Assembly: GCA_947852905.1 (NCBI GenBank)
Contig: CANTVF010000002.1
Location: 124,001 to 188,000, forward strand
Origin: an uncultured Tidjanibacter sp.
GTDB taxonomy: Bacteria > Bacteroidota > Bacteroidia > Bacteroidales > Rikenellaceae
Direction: 5' to 3'
Length of the DNA: 64,000 bases
Below are positions 19,729-30,625 of the stretch, in pieces (position 1 is the first letter of the stretch; the number at the start of each line of letters is the position of its first letter). The notes below the pieces were generated by a model. That model worked only from the letters and a program-made list of their open reading frames with translations. It ran no database searches and was not told where the DNA came from. Made by a program: the position numbers and the translations under genes.

Positions 19729-20418
19729 TCAAGCCTTACGCAGCAAACCGTCGATCTCGGCCGTTATTTTCACAAATGTATCCTCCGGCTTCCCCATAAA
19801 GCCGTCACTGTCGGCACAGTTCACTACACAGAACGACTCGTCCGCTTCCGCTATACGGAGGTACATATCCCTTACACGCAACTGGAAATCGAGCGACGAC
19901 TCGTGTATGTCGCGCCCACCTTTCAGATACTCGCGGTCATCCCCGTCACGCGAAGATGCCAGATTCCGCACCGTAAACTCGAACGGAACATCCATGAAAA
20001 TGGAAATATCCGGACGGGGAATATCGTTATGACCGTATTCCAGATCGAGTATCCATTTCATCAGCGCATCCTGTTTGGCTCGTCCCGCTATCTTGGCACA
20101 TTGGTAAGCGATGTTGGAATTGACATATCTGTCGAGAATGACATACTTGCCCGAATCGAGCCACTCACGCAACAACGGAGCGGCCTCCGCCCTGTCTCCG
20201 GCGAAAAGCAATGCCACGAGATAAGGATCCACGCCGTCTATATCGCCCATTTCACCGCGTAGAAACCGCGCGATCAATTCGCCGTACACCGGAGAGTCGA
20301 AACGCGGAAAATGCAGCTGTTCGCGACCGTAGCCGCGACTGTCGAACAACTCTTCCAACAATCTCAGTTGTGTCGATTTACCGGCTCCGTCGAGCCCTTC
20401 GAGAACTATCAATGGCAT
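19729..20418 (-). CDS. tmk: Thymidylate kinase
   Basis: Phosphorylates dTMP to dTDP for DNA precursor synthesis. The 229 aa protein has the P-loop GLDGAGKST at 8-16, the dTMP-binding region (LHFPRFDSPVYG), the RDR-like stretch around VILDRYVNSNIAYQ, and a LID region with clustered charged residues (SSRDGDDREYLKGG). Length is slightly above the usual 205-215 aa. It sits between sufS (107 bp upstream) and the BT_3928-type gene on the same strand. Confidence 0.92.
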   Translation of the reverse strand: MPLIVLEGLDGAGKSTQLRLLEELFDSRGYGREQLHFPRFDSPVYGELIARFLRGEMGDIDGVDPYLVALLFAGDRAEAAPLLREWLDSGKYVILDRYVNSNIAYQCAKIAGRAKQDALMKWILDLEYGHNDIPRPDISIFMDVPFEFTVRNLASSRDGDDREYLKGGRDIHESSLDFQLRVRDMYLRIAEADESFCVVNCADSDGFMGKPEDTFVKITAEIDGLLRKA

Positions 20419-20525
20419 ATCGTTTCAGATTTTCGGATCGTCCGCTTGCAATCGCAGACCGCAGCCTCGGCGCCATGTACGGCGGAAAAATTCCGCCAGC
20501 ACCCTCCGGCCGCAAATGTAACTCA

Positions 20526-21752
20526 TCAGGCACGCAACATGGCTGCGGCACGACGGACACCCTCGGCAAGGGTCTTCGCCTCCTGCTCGGTATTGTAGAA
20601 AGCGAACGACGCTCTCGCCATACCGCCGACACCGTAATGCGCCATTACCGGGTCGGCGCAATGCGCCCCGGTGCGGATAGCTATTCCGAGCTTGTCGAGA
20701 ATCATACCCATATCGTAGGCGTGTACCCCTTCTACGTTAAACGAAATTATACTGCATTTATTCCCTGCATTGCCGTAAATGCGCAAGCCCTCGATTTGCG
20801 AAAGCTCCGCCGTCGCATACTCCAGCAACTTCCGCTCATAGGCCGCAATCTCGGCAACTCCTACCGAACGGACGTAACGTATGGCCTCGGCAAGACATAT
20901 AGCCCCTATGAAGTTGGCCGTACCGGCTTCGAACTTAAGCGGCAGATCGGCATACGTCGTACCGTCGAATCCGACATGACGCACCATATCGCCTCCACCC
21001 ATGAAAGGCGGCATCCGTTCCAGAAGTTCCCGACGACCGTACAGCACACCGATACCGGTAGGTGCATACAGCTTATGCCCGGAAAATGCATAGAAATCGC
21101 AGCCGAGCGACGAAACGTCCACTCCGCCGTGTACCACGCCCTGACAGCCGTCCACCAAAACCGCAGCTCCTACGGCATGGGCTATGTCTATTACCCTTTT
21201 CAGGTCCGGTGCCGTTCCCAATACGTTGGAAGCCTGCGTGACGGCTACCAGCCGCGTTCTCGCGTCCACCAGTCCGGAAAGGTCGGCTATCCTCAACTCC
21301 CCGTCGTCATCGAACGGCAGCACCCTTATATCCACACCTTTGCGGCCGCACACTATCTGCCACGGCACTATGTTGGAATGGTGTTCCATTTCGGAAACCA
21401 CTATGTTGTCTCCGGGTTTGAAGAACGCTTCGCCGTAACTGTAGGCGACAGCATTGATCGCAGCCGTAGCACCGGACGTGAATATGACCTCCGAAACAGC
21501 ACCGGCACCGATGAACTCGCGCACCGTTTCACGGGCAGCCTCGAAAAGATCGGTAGCCTTCCCCGAAAGATAATGTACTCCGCGATGTACATTGGCATTC
21601 GTCTCCTCGTACAGTCTCTTGCCGCACTCGATAACGCATCGCGGCTTCTGGGCTGTAGCACCGCTGTCGAGATACACGAGCGGCTTGCCGTATACCTTTT
21701 CCGAAAGTATGGGAAAATCTTCCCTTATCCTGTTTACATCGAACATCGTCAA
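20526..21752 (-). CDS. sufS: Cysteine desulfurase, SufS type
   Basis: PLP enzyme that takes sulfur from cysteine for Fe-S cluster assembly by the Suf scaffold. The 408 aa protein has the PLP-binding lysine in FSGHKLYAPTG (K227), the conserved ANVHRGVHYLS segment, HHSNIVPWQ, and the catalytic cysteine in TGAHCADPVM (C365). This placement is that of group II (SufS/CsdA) enzymes. It is the last suf gene of the operon, 150 bp after sufD. No sufE or sufU sulfur-transfer partner is present in the window. An in-frame ATG two codons in is an equally likely start. Confidence 0.93.
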   Translation of the reverse strand: MTMFDVNRIREDFPILSEKVYGKPLVYLDSGATAQKPRCVIECGKRLYEETNANVHRGVHYLSGKATDLFEAARETVREFIGAGAVSEVIFTSGATAAINAVAYSYGEAFFKPGDNIVVSEMEHHSNIVPWQIVCGRKGVDIRVLPFDDDGELRIADLSGLVDARTRLVAVTQASNVLGTAPDLKRVIDIAHAVGAAVLVDGCQGVVHGGVDVSSLGCDFYAFSGHKLYAPTGIGVLYGRRELLERMPPFMGGGDMVRHVGFDGTTYADLPLKFEAGTANFIGAICLAEAIRYVRSVGVAEIAAYERKLLEYATAELSQIEGLRIYGNAGNKCSIISFNVEGVHAYDMGMILDKLGIAIRTGAHCADPVMAHYGVGGMARASFAFYNTEQEAKTLAEGVRRAAAMLRA

Positions 21753-21905
21753 GTCAATCTAATACCGAAACAAGCCGGAATATCCGGCCTGTCAGAATAT
21801 CCGGAAATGCACAGTCGCAATTTACGAAATTTTCCGGGAATACGGCCTACCGCAGTCCAGCGACCGCCTCGGCCGATACGTTAATCTCCACACGCAGTCC
21901 GCCCG

Positions 21906-22916
21906 CTACTGGACAGAAAACCTGCTCGCGGCCTGTTCCATGACGCACTCCACAGTTTTCTCGTCGCCGAGAAGCCTGACAATATCGTTCACGAACCCCT
22001 CGAGGCGCAACCCCTTGGCTTCCGACTCGCTCAACCCCCTCTGACGCATATAGAATATCGCCTCATCGTCCATCTGGCCTACCGTAGCGCCATGACTGCA
22101 CTTGACATCGTCGGCATATATCTCCAACTGCGGCGAAGTCTGTACACGGGCCTTATCCCCTATAAGCAGATTCCGGCTCTGCTGATAAGCCTCCGTATGC
22201 TGAGCATCGGGGGCAACATACACCATACCGCTGAACTCTCCGTAACCTGTGCCGGCAGCGACACCTTTCACGGTCACTTCACTACGGCAATCCGGTACCA
22301 TATGTTCCACGCGCACATCCATTTTCTTAGTCTCCCCGTCGGCAGCCATAAAAAGACCGTAATGCCTCGACGACGCTCGACGTCCCAAAAGCGACGTCCG
22401 GAACGACGATCGGACATCTCCGCTACCTACTGCTATCGAAACTATGCCTATCGTGGCATAAGCCGCAAGCTCTATTTCGCTGTCGATCTCCGTCATTCCG
22501 CCCGTTTCCGACTCGAACACGCCTTTCAGACGCAACGCAGCTCCACGACCGAGCCTTACCACTCGTTTCGTCCTGCATCCGGCCTTGACGATGAATATTA
22601 TCTCGGCGCTGTTCTCCGGTTCAACGTCTATGACAACTACCGATTCACCGGCACCCTCGGCATCGTTGCCGCTGACTATCGCCAACGGATGTTTGGACTT
22701 ATTGGCATTCTTTACTGAAACGAATACCCCCGTACCGCCTGTATCCACACGCGACGAGAAATACTCGGGCAGAGAGTCCCTGCAATCGCGCAACGGAGTT
22801 ACCTTCAGACCGGTATCGTCCGCACTGTGCCTGTGGATAGATACCGTATGCCCCGATACCTCCACCACATCGGCTATATCTCTTATCAATTCTGACGCAC
22901 ACTTCATAACGTCCAT
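21906..22916 (-). CDS. sufD: Fe-S cluster assembly protein SufD
   Basis: Partner of SufB in the SufBC2D scaffold. At 336 aa it is shorter than the 420 aa E. coli protein, mainly at the N-terminus, as is common in Bacteroidota. The beta-helix core and C-terminal region match SufB/SufD: YQQSRNLLIGDKARVQTSPQ, LEIYADDVKCSHGATVGQMD with its conserved cysteine and histidine, and IFYMRQRGLSESEAKGL. It follows sufC by 88 bp. Confidence 0.92.
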   Translation of the reverse strand: MDVMKCASELIRDIADVVEVSGHTVSIHRHSADDTGLKVTPLRDCRDSLPEYFSSRVDTGGTGVFVSVKNANKSKHPLAIVSGNDAEGAGESVVVIDVEPENSAEIIFIVKAGCRTKRVVRLGRGAALRLKGVFESETGGMTEIDSEIELAAYATIGIVSIAVGSGDVRSSFRTSLLGRRASSRHYGLFMAADGETKKMDVRVEHMVPDCRSEVTVKGVAAGTGYGEFSGMVYVAPDAQHTEAYQQSRNLLIGDKARVQTSPQLEIYADDVKCSHGATVGQMDDEAIFYMRQRGLSESEAKGLRLEGFVNDIVRLLGDEKTVECVMEQAASRFSVQ

Positions 22917-23004
22917 ATATCAATCTTTGTCAGGCATGCGCCACCACCGCCCATGCCATAATTCAACATATACGACCGTCCTCGCAGACGTGCCGATACG
23001 ACTA

Positions 23005-23763
23005 CTACTTGTACTTGCCGATAAGCCAGTCGTATCCCTCCTTTTCGAGTTTAAGGGCGAGTTCCTTGCCTCCGGAAGTGATTATCTGTCCCTTATAGAG
23101 TACATGCACGAAATCGGGGACTATATAATCCAACAAACGTTGATAGTGCGTTATCACCACCGTAGCGTTATCCGGAGTCTTTAGCTTGTTCACGCCTTCG
23201 GCCACTATGCGCAGAGCGTCTATGTCCAATCCGCTGTCGGTTTCGTCCAGAATGGCGAGTTCCGGCTCCAACATGGCCATCTGGAATATCTCGTTCTTCT
23301 TCTTCTCGCCGCCGGAGAATCCCTCGTTCACGGCACGCCCCGTCAATTTGCTGTCGAGCTCCACGACCTTGCCTTTCTCGCGCATCAGTTTCAGGAAGTC
23401 GCCTGCTCCGAGAGGCTCCTTGCCGAGATACTCCCTGCGCCGGGCTACGGCTATCTTCATGAAATTGGCCATGCTGACACCCGGTATTTCTACCGGGTAC
23501 TGGAATCCGAGAAATATACCCGCACGCGCCCTCTCTTCGATGCTCATCCCAAGCAGATCGAGCCCGTTGTATGTAACCTCTCCGGCAGTAACCTCGAACC
23601 GCGGACTGCCGGCGAGCACGGAAGCGAAAGTACTCTTGCCCGAACCGTTCGGACCCATTATGGCATGTACCTCACCGGCATTGACCGTGAAATCTATCCC
23701 GCGCAATATCTCCTTACCGTCTATCGAGGCGTGGAGACCCTTTACCGTAAGTATGTTTTTCAT
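23005..23763 (-). CDS. sufC: Fe-S cluster assembly ATPase SufC
   Basis: ABC-type ATPase that drives the SufBCD scaffold. The 252 aa protein has Walker A GPNGSGKS at 37-44, the SufC-specific IFLGFQYPVEIPGV Q-loop region, the signature FSGGEKKKNE at about 149 and Walker B LAILDETDSGLDIDAL. It sits in the suf operon between the inserted barrel gene (51 bp upstream) and sufD. Confidence 0.97.
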   Translation of the reverse strand: MKNILTVKGLHASIDGKEILRGIDFTVNAGEVHAIMGPNGSGKSTFASVLAGSPRFEVTAGEVTYNGLDLLGMSIEERARAGIFLGFQYPVEIPGVSMANFMKIAVARRREYLGKEPLGAGDFLKLMREKGKVVELDSKLTGRAVNEGFSGGEKKKNEIFQMAMLEPELAILDETDSGLDIDALRIVAEGVNKLKTPDNATVVITHYQRLLDYIVPDFVHVLYKGQIITSGGKELALKLEKEGYDWLIGKYK

Positions 23764-23814
23764 CGTTCTTTGAATTGTTCCCCTTTATGTTATCCGGCCA
23801 CTTGCGCCTCCGCG

Positions 23815-24426
23815 TCAGAACCGGACGTAATATCCTATATGCAGGAAAAAATCTATCTTGGCAATATTTTCACGCCTGCCATACTCAGTTACTGGTGCCA
23901 ACGACGACCATTCCAACTGAGAGGTAGCCAATGGTCCGATCAATAGCGGAGCAAAGGTCAAACCGCAATGCTCGGTCATATGCCATACCCATTCAGCCCT
24001 CAACAAAAAATAAGGCGCCGCACCTAAATCTTTTACCTGCGATCCGAAATGCAGTCCCAAACCGACACCACCGCCCGCACGAAAAGACAACCATGTTTTC
24101 GTCACCGGCCACTCCCAATACCCTATTCCATACGCAGACGTCAACCAATACTCATCTATCCAATACGTCGGTGCGCACGTCGCCATATATTTATTATACT
24201 GTGCATTGAATCGCCCGCCTACCCAAAATCGCCCTTTAACGTTACGGGCATATTCCAAATAGCAGTACGGCCCGCACATGGCGTTATCCGCTATTCCCAA
24301 AGACATCCCTCCGGATAAACCGATGACATTCCTACCCGCGCGGCGGTCTGCCACAATATCCGGTTGCGCTCCGGCAGTAACTACTGCGGCACAAGCCGCA
24401 GCCAAAAGAAGCAAACATCTCTTCAT
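23815..24426 (-). CDS. Small outer-membrane beta-barrel protein inside the suf operon
   Basis: The 203 aa product has a signal peptide (LLLLAAACAAVVTAGAQ) and a pattern of alternating short strands rich in Gly, Tyr and Trp (VIGLSGGMSLGI, CYLEYARNV, WVGGRFNAQYNKY, LSFRAGGGVGLGLHFGS) with a C-terminal aromatic (IGYYVRF), typical of small 8-stranded barrels. It lies between sufB (108 bp upstream) and sufC (51 bp downstream) on the same strand, so it is probably cotranscribed. I see no known link to Fe-S biogenesis; it may be a recent insertion into the operon. Confidence 0.7.
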   Translation of the reverse strand: MKRCLLLLAAACAAVVTAGAQPDIVADRRAGRNVIGLSGGMSLGIADNAMCGPYCYLEYARNVKGRFWVGGRFNAQYNKYMATCAPTYWIDEYWLTSAYGIGYWEWPVTKTWLSFRAGGGVGLGLHFGSQVKDLGAAPYFLLRAEWVWHMTEHCGLTFAPLLIGPLATSQLEWSSLAPVTEYGRRENIAKIDFFLHIGYYVRF

Positions 24427-24534
24427 GGTAAAAACAGTTTCAGGTTAAACATTACCGACAGATCTTTCAGACATGCCGATTTACCATAAAGACGTCCGCC
24501 GCACACACTACATTGCACGGCAACAGTTGTTTTT

Positions 24535-25992
24535 CTAACCTACGCTCCCCTCGAGACTTATGGATAACAGTTTCTGCGCCTCTACGGCGAACTCCATGGG
24601 CAGTTTGTTCAAAACCTCCTTGGCGTAACCGTTCACTATCAACCCGACGGCCTCTTCCATATCCAGACCGCGCTGCGAACAGTAGAACAGCTGGTCGTCG
24701 CTGATCTTGGATGTCGTCGCCTCGTGTTCCACCACTCCGCTGCTGTTGCGCACGTCTATCACGGGGAAGGTGTGTGCACCGCACTTATCCCCTATCAGCA
24801 ACGAATCGCACTGGGAAAAGTTACGTGCGTTTTCCGCCTTCGGCGAAACCCTGACGAGTCCCCTGTAACTGTTTTGGCTCATACCGGCCGATATGCCTTT
24901 CGACACTATCCGGCTACGGGTATTGCGCCCTATATGTATCATTTTCGTCCCCGTATCGGCCTGCTGGTAATTGTTGGTCAGGGCTACAGAATAAAACTCG
25001 GCCGTGCTGTTGTCCCCGGCAAGAATACAACTCGGATACTTCCACGTAATGGCCGATCCGGTCTCGACCTGCGTCCACGACAGGCGGGCATTCTCTCCGC
25101 GGCATATTCCGCGTTTGGTAACGAAATTGTAAATTCCTCCACGGCCGTCCTTGTCGCCCGGATACCAGTTCTGAACGGTGGAATACTTCACCTCGGCATC
25201 TTTCATGACTACGATCTCCACCACTGCGGCATGCAACTGGTTCTCGTCCCTCCGCGGCGCGGTACACCCTTCCAGATAGCTGACGTAAGCCCCCTCGTCG
25301 GCTACTATGAGCGTCCTCTCGAACTGCCCGGTACCGGCTGCATTGATCCGGAAATAGGTACTCAGTTCCATAGGGCAACGCACGCCGCTGGGTATGTAAC
25401 AGAACGATCCGTCGGAAAATACCGCCGCATTCAGCGCCGCATAGAAGTTATCCGTATACGGCACGACGCTGCCGAGATACTTGCGTACCAGTTCCGGGTA
25501 ATCCCGTATGGCTTCGCTCATGGAACAAAATACTATACCGAGTCCGGCGAGCGTCTCCTTGAACGTCGTCTTCACCGAAACGGAATCCATAACCGCATCG
25601 ACGGCCACACCGCTTAGTGCCAACTGTTCCTCCAACGGAATACCGAGCTTGTCGAACGTCTTTTTCAGCTCAGGATCTATATCTTCAACCGTACCGTTCT
25701 TTTTACCCGTCGAAGTCTTGGGCGCCGCATAATATATTATATCCTGAAAATCTATTTCAGGAATATCCAGATGCGCCCACGTAGGCAGCGTCATGGTCAG
25801 CCAGTGACGGTAAGCCTGCAAACGGTATTCGGTCATCCACTCCGGTTCGCCCTTTTTAAGCGATATGAGCCGGACGATATCCTCGCTCAAACCTTTCGGT
25901 ATGGTTTCGGTATCTATATCGGTCGTGAAACCGTACTTGTACTCCTGGTCCGTTATGTCCCGTATGATTTTGTTGCTATCCTTCTCCTCCAT
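24535..25992 (-). CDS. sufB: Fe-S cluster assembly scaffold SufB
   Basis: Main scaffold subunit of the SufBC2D complex. The 485 aa protein is of normal length and highly conserved: [20 protein letters not shown] near the start, [59 protein letters not shown], and the C-terminal [29 protein letters not shown] segment holding the conserved cysteine and glutamate involved in cluster assembly. First gene of the operon, about 30 nt downstream of the predicted transcription start. Confidence 0.97.
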   Translation of the reverse strand: MEEKDSNKIIRDITDQEYKYGFTTDIDTETIPKGLSEDIVRLISLKKGEPEWMTEYRLQAYRHWLTMTLPTWAHLDIPEIDFQDIIYYAAPKTSTGKKNGTVEDIDPELKKTFDKLGIPLEEQLALSGVAVDAVMDSVSVKTTFKETLAGLGIVFCSMSEAIRDYPELVRKYLGSVVPYTDNFYAALNAAVFSDGSFCYIPSGVRCPMELSTYFRINAAGTGQFERTLIVADEGAYVSYLEGCTAPRRDENQLHAAVVEIVVMKDAEVKYSTVQNWYPGDKDGRGGIYNFVTKRGICRGENARLSWTQVETGSAITWKYPSCILAGDNSTAEFYSVALTNNYQQADTGTKMIHIGRNTRSRIVSKGISAGMSQNSYRGLVRVSPKAENARNFSQCDSLLIGDKCGAHTFPVIDVRNSSGVVEHEATTSKISDDQLFYCSQRGLDMEEAVGLIVNGYAKEVLNKLPMEFAVEAQKLLSISLEGSVG

Positions 25993-26028
25993 AAGTCACG
26001 TATTTACGATCTTCAATCGTAGAATTGG

Positions 26029-26059
26029 CAAAATTAGCCAACTTAGGCAAGTGTACAAA
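26029..26059 (-). promoter_or_regulatory. suf operon promoter
   Basis: On the minus strand, TTTG (26059-26056), 19 bp, then TAATTTTG (26036-26029): perfect matches to the Bacteroidetes -33 and -7 elements at the preferred spacing. Predicted start near 26022, about 30 nt before the sufB ATG. No IscR-like site recognised. Confidence 0.85.
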
Positions 26060-26168
26060 ATTTATGCAAAAAAATCTGCCTGTCAAATATTTTTGAAATT
26101 TCAGAGCGGCCGACGAAGGTCTTATGAAGCTATAATCTACCCGACATCCCGTCACAAATACCTAAGCA

Positions 26169-26214
26169 TAAACGGAGGAGTGGTGTCCTGTAAAGGATAC
26201 CACTCCTCCGTTTA
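26169..26214 (-). terminator. Terminator of the TPR gene
   Basis: A 21-bp stem with one G-U pair (26169-26189 with 26194-26214, core GGAGGAGTGG) and a GTAA loop, 16 bp past the stop of the upstream TPR gene and before the suf promoter. Strong hairpin; the T-run on the minus strand is short. Confidence 0.8.
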
Positions 26215-26230
26215 TCGCAATCCGCCTCTA

Positions 26231-27565
26231 CTATTTATTGAGAGCTTTCAATTCGGCATCGTATTTCTCATACTTAGCCTGCATTCCGTCCATTTCGCGT
26301 ATACGGAACGTTACGTTTTTCAATATCTCCAATGTCGCCGCATTACTCGGATCTATCGAATGGGCCTTTTCGAGATAAGGCACGGCCTGGGCATATACCG
26401 CGAACGCTTTCATTTTCTCGGCATCGTATTCGGCCTGTGTGGAGAATTTGGCAGCCTGGGCATTCAGTTCATCCAATATCACCTCCGCCTTCTTGATATA
26501 CGACAATCCGAGATTGTTGTTGGCGATATAGCTGTCAGGAATGAGTTCCACCATATGTTCGAACGCATCTATAGCCTTGTCGTAATCGCCGCCATTGGAA
26601 TACAATACGCCGAGCGCGCTCCACATATCGGGATTCTTCGGATCCTCGTTGACAGCCGCTTCCACCTTTGAGAGCACCTCGCCCGGATCCTCGCCCAGAA
26701 GCACATAAGCCTCCGAAATGCTTTCGAGTATCTGAGCATCGGTCGGATACTGAGCCAGTCCCTTCTCAAGGTATGCTTTTGCCGTTTCCAATGCGTCTCG
26801 GCCACCGAGATCGCGATACGCATGATAAATCAGATAATATATGTCCGCATCGTGATATCCGATCTCCTCAGCCATGGTCAGATATTTCACGCTGTTCTGC
26901 GCATCGCCCGCAAAGAAGAACGATATGCCGGCATCATGAAGCAAAGTCTGCACGTCGGTATCCGGAATGGTTACACCCGGCAGTTTGGAAATTTCATAAG
27001 CGTTTATGAAAGATGCGGCCGCCTTATCATATTTTGCGAGCATATAATACGAAGCTCCCGTTTTGGAATAGGCATCATAGATATTCTTCAGACCTTCCTG
27101 CACTTTCTGAGCCGTTTTCGCATTCTGACCGTCTATCTCATAGGCCTTGCTGTAAGCCTCGGCCGCCTTCGCGAGGGCTCCGGGATAGATCTCTTTGGTA
27201 ACCTCCCACGACACCGGAATGTTAAGTTCATCGAGATATACGTCGGCATATTCGAATACGCCCTTATTCAACCTTCGGTCTCCTATCGTTACGACTTCAG
27301 CTGCGGTCGGCTGACCTAAGGACATGATAACCTCCTCGGCCGACACCCCTTCGTAAAGGTATTTAGAGATTTCCGTAGCGGCACCGTAAAACGTTTCGCC
27401 GCGATTGATCCACGTGGACGCCTTTCCCGACTTCTTGGGATTGGCGATATCGCTATCCGAACGCTCTATTTTTCTCAGCCATACGTTCTCATTTATCAAA
27501 GACTGGGAAAACAATGACGGCGCGGCGAACAGCATCGCGCATGCCAATATCAATATTTTCTTCAT
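26231..27565 (-). CDS. Secreted tetratricopeptide-repeat protein
   Basis: The 444 aa product has a signal peptide (ILILACAMLFAAPSLFSQ) and a central region (about 140-380) of TPR units: ASYYMLAKYDKAAASFINAY, ISFFFAGDAQNSVKYLTMA, DAQILESISEAYVLLGEDPG, DMWSALGVLYSNGGDYDKAI and SYIANNNLGLSYIKKAEVI. No catalytic domain. It lies downstream of gyrA on the same strand but 460 bp away, with its own terminator, so it is likely an independent periplasmic scaffold gene. Confidence 0.85.
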   Translation of the reverse strand: MKKILILACAMLFAAPSLFSQSLINENVWLRKIERSDSDIANPKKSGKASTWINRGETFYGAATEISKYLYEGVSAEEVIMSLGQPTAAEVVTIGDRRLNKGVFEYADVYLDELNIPVSWEVTKEIYPGALAKAAEAYSKAYEIDGQNAKTAQKVQEGLKNIYDAYSKTGASYYMLAKYDKAAASFINAYEISKLPGVTIPDTDVQTLLHDAGISFFFAGDAQNSVKYLTMAEEIGYHDADIYYLIYHAYRDLGGRDALETAKAYLEKGLAQYPTDAQILESISEAYVLLGEDPGEVLSKVEAAVNEDPKNPDMWSALGVLYSNGGDYDKAIDAFEHMVELIPDSYIANNNLGLSYIKKAEVILDELNAQAAKFSTQAEYDAEKMKAFAVYAQAVPYLEKAHSIDPSNAATLEILKNVTFRIREMDGMQAKYEKYDAELKALNK

Positions 27566-28025
27566 AACTAAAAAATATTAAATTACTATATAAAATTATA
27601 CTTTCTTTTCACAATCTTCCTCCCATAACCGACCGCCGACACACCGCGGTTCCGCCACATAATTATGTATCCGACAGGCCATTCACATGCATAATGCATA
27701 TCCTTGAATCCGCAAACGACTACAGTAATAACCGACAGTATCATGCGTCTGAAACGCCAACACTTCCGAATCATTGCCATGCGTTACCACCAGCCGTAGC
27801 GGCACCTAAAACATCGCATCTGCCATTCACGCCCACAACGCCTTCGAACTGCGACCTGCGGCAACTTTCCTGCCACCGGAAGCAAATCCGTCACTATCGA
27901 CAGTCCCGATAACAGGCTCTGACATATCCGCTTCTTAGGCCTGCAAATGCATCCGCCAAACCGGCTGAAGCACTATCCGTTCATCGCAAAAGGCATGCCG
28001 ACGGTTCCTATCGAAGCGACGACGA
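27566..28025. other. Intergenic stretch between gyrA and the TPR gene
   Basis: 460 bp without a credible gene. The bases nearest the TPR start are AT-rich and contain TAATTTTA on the minus strand, a possible weak -7 element without a matching -33. No terminator hairpin was found directly after gyrA. Confidence 0.4.
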
Positions 28026-30584
28026 CTACTCCTCGCTTCCCGTCGCAACAGCAGCTTCCTTTTCGGATGCAGCAGCGTCGCCTACAGGCACGTCTTCCGG
28101 CTCGTCGCTCTTGGGTACTGCCATTACTGAAGCTATCTCGTCACCCTGACGCAGATTAATGATCTTGACGCCCTGAGTAGCCCTCCCGGCCAAACGTATA
28201 TCGGATGCGGCGGTACGTATGGTCGTACCGTTGCGGGTAATTATCATAAGGTCGTAATCGTCCGATACCGACTGTATGGATACGAGCTGCCCCGTCTTTT
28301 CCGTAATCATCATGGTCTTGACGCCCTTACCGCCGCGGTTGGTCGTGCGGTACGCCTCCAGATCGGTACGTTTTCCGTAACCGTTTTCGCTGAGCACCAG
28401 AATATCGTTTCCGCAATCGGGTTCCATGCACACCATGCCGACTACACGGTCGTCGCCTTCGAGCGTCATGGCACGCACGCCCGCACCGGTACGTCCTATC
28501 GGGCGTACCCTGTCCTCATTGAAACGTATGGCCTTACCGTCGCGGCCGGCAATGATTATGTCGGCTTTTCCGCTCGTAAGGTCGGCTCCTATGAGCTGGT
28601 CGCCCTCCTTTATCGTTATGGCGTTCACGCCGCTCTGACGCGGACGCGAATATGCTTCGAGTTTCGTCTTCTTGATGATTCCTTCACGGGTACACATGAC
28701 GATATAGTTGTTATCGACATATTCCCTGTCGTCGAGTCTGCGCACATTCAGGTATGCACGCACCTTGTCGTCCGGCTCTATCTGAATCACATTCTGGATC
28801 GCGCGGCCTTTGGAAGAACGCGACCCCTCCGGTATATCGTACACCTTCAACCAGTAGCAACGCCCCTTCTCCGTAAAGAACATCATCGTATTGTGCATGG
28901 AGGCCACGTATATGTGTTCTATAAAATCCTCCTCGCGCGTTGCGCTGCCCTTGATGCCGACGCCGCCGCGATGCTGGGTACGATATTCGGAAAGCGACGT
29001 ACGTTTGATATATCCCATATGCGATATGGTTATTACCATATCCTCGTCGGCATAGAAGTCTTCCGGATTGAACTCCTCGGCACTCATCACGATTTCCGTG
29101 CGCCGTTCGTCCCCGTACTTCTCCTTTATCTCCATCGTTTCGTCCTTCACGATGCCAAGCCTCATCTCACGGCTCGCCAGAACCTGATTGTAATACTCTA
29201 TCCTCTTGACCAGTTCAGCGTATTCGTCCTCCAGTTTGTGACGTTCCAGACCTGTGAGCGCCCTCAGCCTCATATCTATGATGGCCTGCGCCTGAGCATC
29301 GGACAATCCGAAACGCTCCATGAGGGACTGTTTTGCGGCATCGGGCGTCTGCGATCCGCGGATTATGGATATTATCTCGTCTATATGGTCGAGCGCAATG
29401 AGCAGACCGCTGAGTATATGCGCCCTCTTTTCGGCCTGATCCAGATCGTAACGCGTCCTGCGTTCCACGACGTCGTGACGGTGATCCACGAAATGACGGA
29501 TAAGGTCTTTCAGGTTGAGCAATACCGGCCGGCCGTTAACGAGGGCGATATTATTCACCGCGAAACTCGTCTGGAGCGGAGTATGTTTGTACAGCGTATT
29601 GAGAACTACGCTCGCAACGGCATCCGTTTTAAGTATGATCACTATGCGCAATCCCCTGCGGTCGCTTTCGTCGTTTATGTAGGATATGCCTTCTATCTTC
29701 TTCTCGTTGATCATGCCGGCGATCTTCTGTATCATCTCGGCCTTGTTGACCTGATACGGTATCTCCGTGACCACTATGCATTCCCTGCCGCTCGGCGTAT
29801 GCTCTATCTCCGTTCTGGCGCGCATCACCACACGTCCGCGACCGGTTTCGAGCGCCTCGCGCACGCCGTCGTAACCGTAAATTATACCGCCTGTCGGAAA
29901 ATCGGGTCCCTTAACATAATGCGACAATTCGGTTATGTCTATATCCGGATTGTCTATATACGCCGCGATAGCGTCGCAAACCTCCGAAAGGTTGTGCGGC
30001 GCCATATTTGTCGCCATGCCGACAGCGATACCCGACGCTCCGTTGACGAGCAGCAACGGTATCTTGGTCGGCAACACCGACGGCTCCTGCGTCGTATCGT
30101 CGAAGTTGTTGACGAAATCGACCGTATTCTTGCCTATATCGGCCATCACCTCGTCGGTAATCTTGCGCATTCGCGCCTCGGTATAACGCATGGCGGCAGC
30201 GCTATCGCCGTCCATCGAGCCGAAGTTACCCTGACCGTCCACAAGCGGATAGCGCAAGCTCCACGGCTGCGCCATTCGCACCATGGCATCGTATACGGCC
30301 GTATCGCCGTGCGGGTGGAACTTACCGAGCACGTCGCCCACTATACGCGCACTCTTACGGTGAGGCTTGTCCGAATAAAGGTTCAGTTCGTTGCTCATGT
30401 CATAAAGGATACGTCTGTGCACCGGCTTCATACCGTCGCGCACATCCGGCAAGGCGCGGGAAACTATCACCGACATAGAATAGTCTATGTAGGCGGTTTT
30501 CATCTCCTCCTCTATGTTTATCCTTATGATACGCTCCTGTTGCGGATTCTCCTCCTGCGGAGTATCTTTAATTTCTTCCGACAT
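28026..30584 (-). CDS. gyrA: DNA gyrase subunit A
   Basis: Breaks and rejoins DNA in the gyrase heterotetramer that introduces negative supercoils. The 852 aa protein has the winged-helix region with [17 protein letters not shown], the active-site tyrosine in [11 protein letters not shown] (Y134), the tower and coiled-coil domains, and a six-bladed C-terminal beta-pinwheel from about 515. The position equivalent to E. coli Ser83 is Thr95 and the Asp87 equivalent is Asp99. The first GyrA-box reads QHRGGVG (537-543) rather than QRRGGKG. The last 30 residues form an acidic, alanine-rich tail. gyrB is not in the window. Confidence 0.97.
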   Translation of the reverse strand: MSEEIKDTPQEENPQQERIIRINIEEEMKTAYIDYSMSVIVSRALPDVRDGMKPVHRRILYDMSNELNLYSDKPHRKSARIVGDVLGKFHPHGDTAVYDAMVRMAQPWSLRYPLVDGQGNFGSMDGDSAAAMRYTEARMRKITDEVMADIGKNTVDFVNNFDDTTQEPSVLPTKIPLLLVNGASGIAVGMATNMAPHNLSEVCDAIAAYIDNPDIDITELSHYVKGPDFPTGGIIYGYDGVREALETGRGRVVMRARTEIEHTPSGRECIVVTEIPYQVNKAEMIQKIAGMINEKKIEGISYINDESDRRGLRIVIILKTDAVASVVLNTLYKHTPLQTSFAVNNIALVNGRPVLLNLKDLIRHFVDHRHDVVERRTRYDLDQAEKRAHILSGLLIALDHIDEIISIIRGSQTPDAAKQSLMERFGLSDAQAQAIIDMRLRALTGLERHKLEDEYAELVKRIEYYNQVLASREMRLGIVKDETMEIKEKYGDERRTEIVMSAEEFNPEDFYADEDMVITISHMGYIKRTSLSEYRTQHRGGVGIKGSATREEDFIEHIYVASMHNTMMFFTEKGRCYWLKVYDIPEGSRSSKGRAIQNVIQIEPDDKVRAYLNVRRLDDREYVDNNYIVMCTREGIIKKTKLEAYSRPRQSGVNAITIKEGDQLIGADLTSGKADIIIAGRDGKAIRFNEDRVRPIGRTGAGVRAMTLEGDDRVVGMVCMEPDCGNDILVLSENGYGKRTDLEAYRTTNRGGKGVKTMMITEKTGQLVSIQSVSDDYDLMIITRNGTTIRTAASDIRLAGRATQGVKIINLRQGDEIASVMAVPKSDEPEDVPVGDAAASEKEAAVATGSEE

Positions 30585-30625
30585 ATCTGTGTTTTCCGTT
30601 CAAAAACTCTCTTGCAATAATCGTG

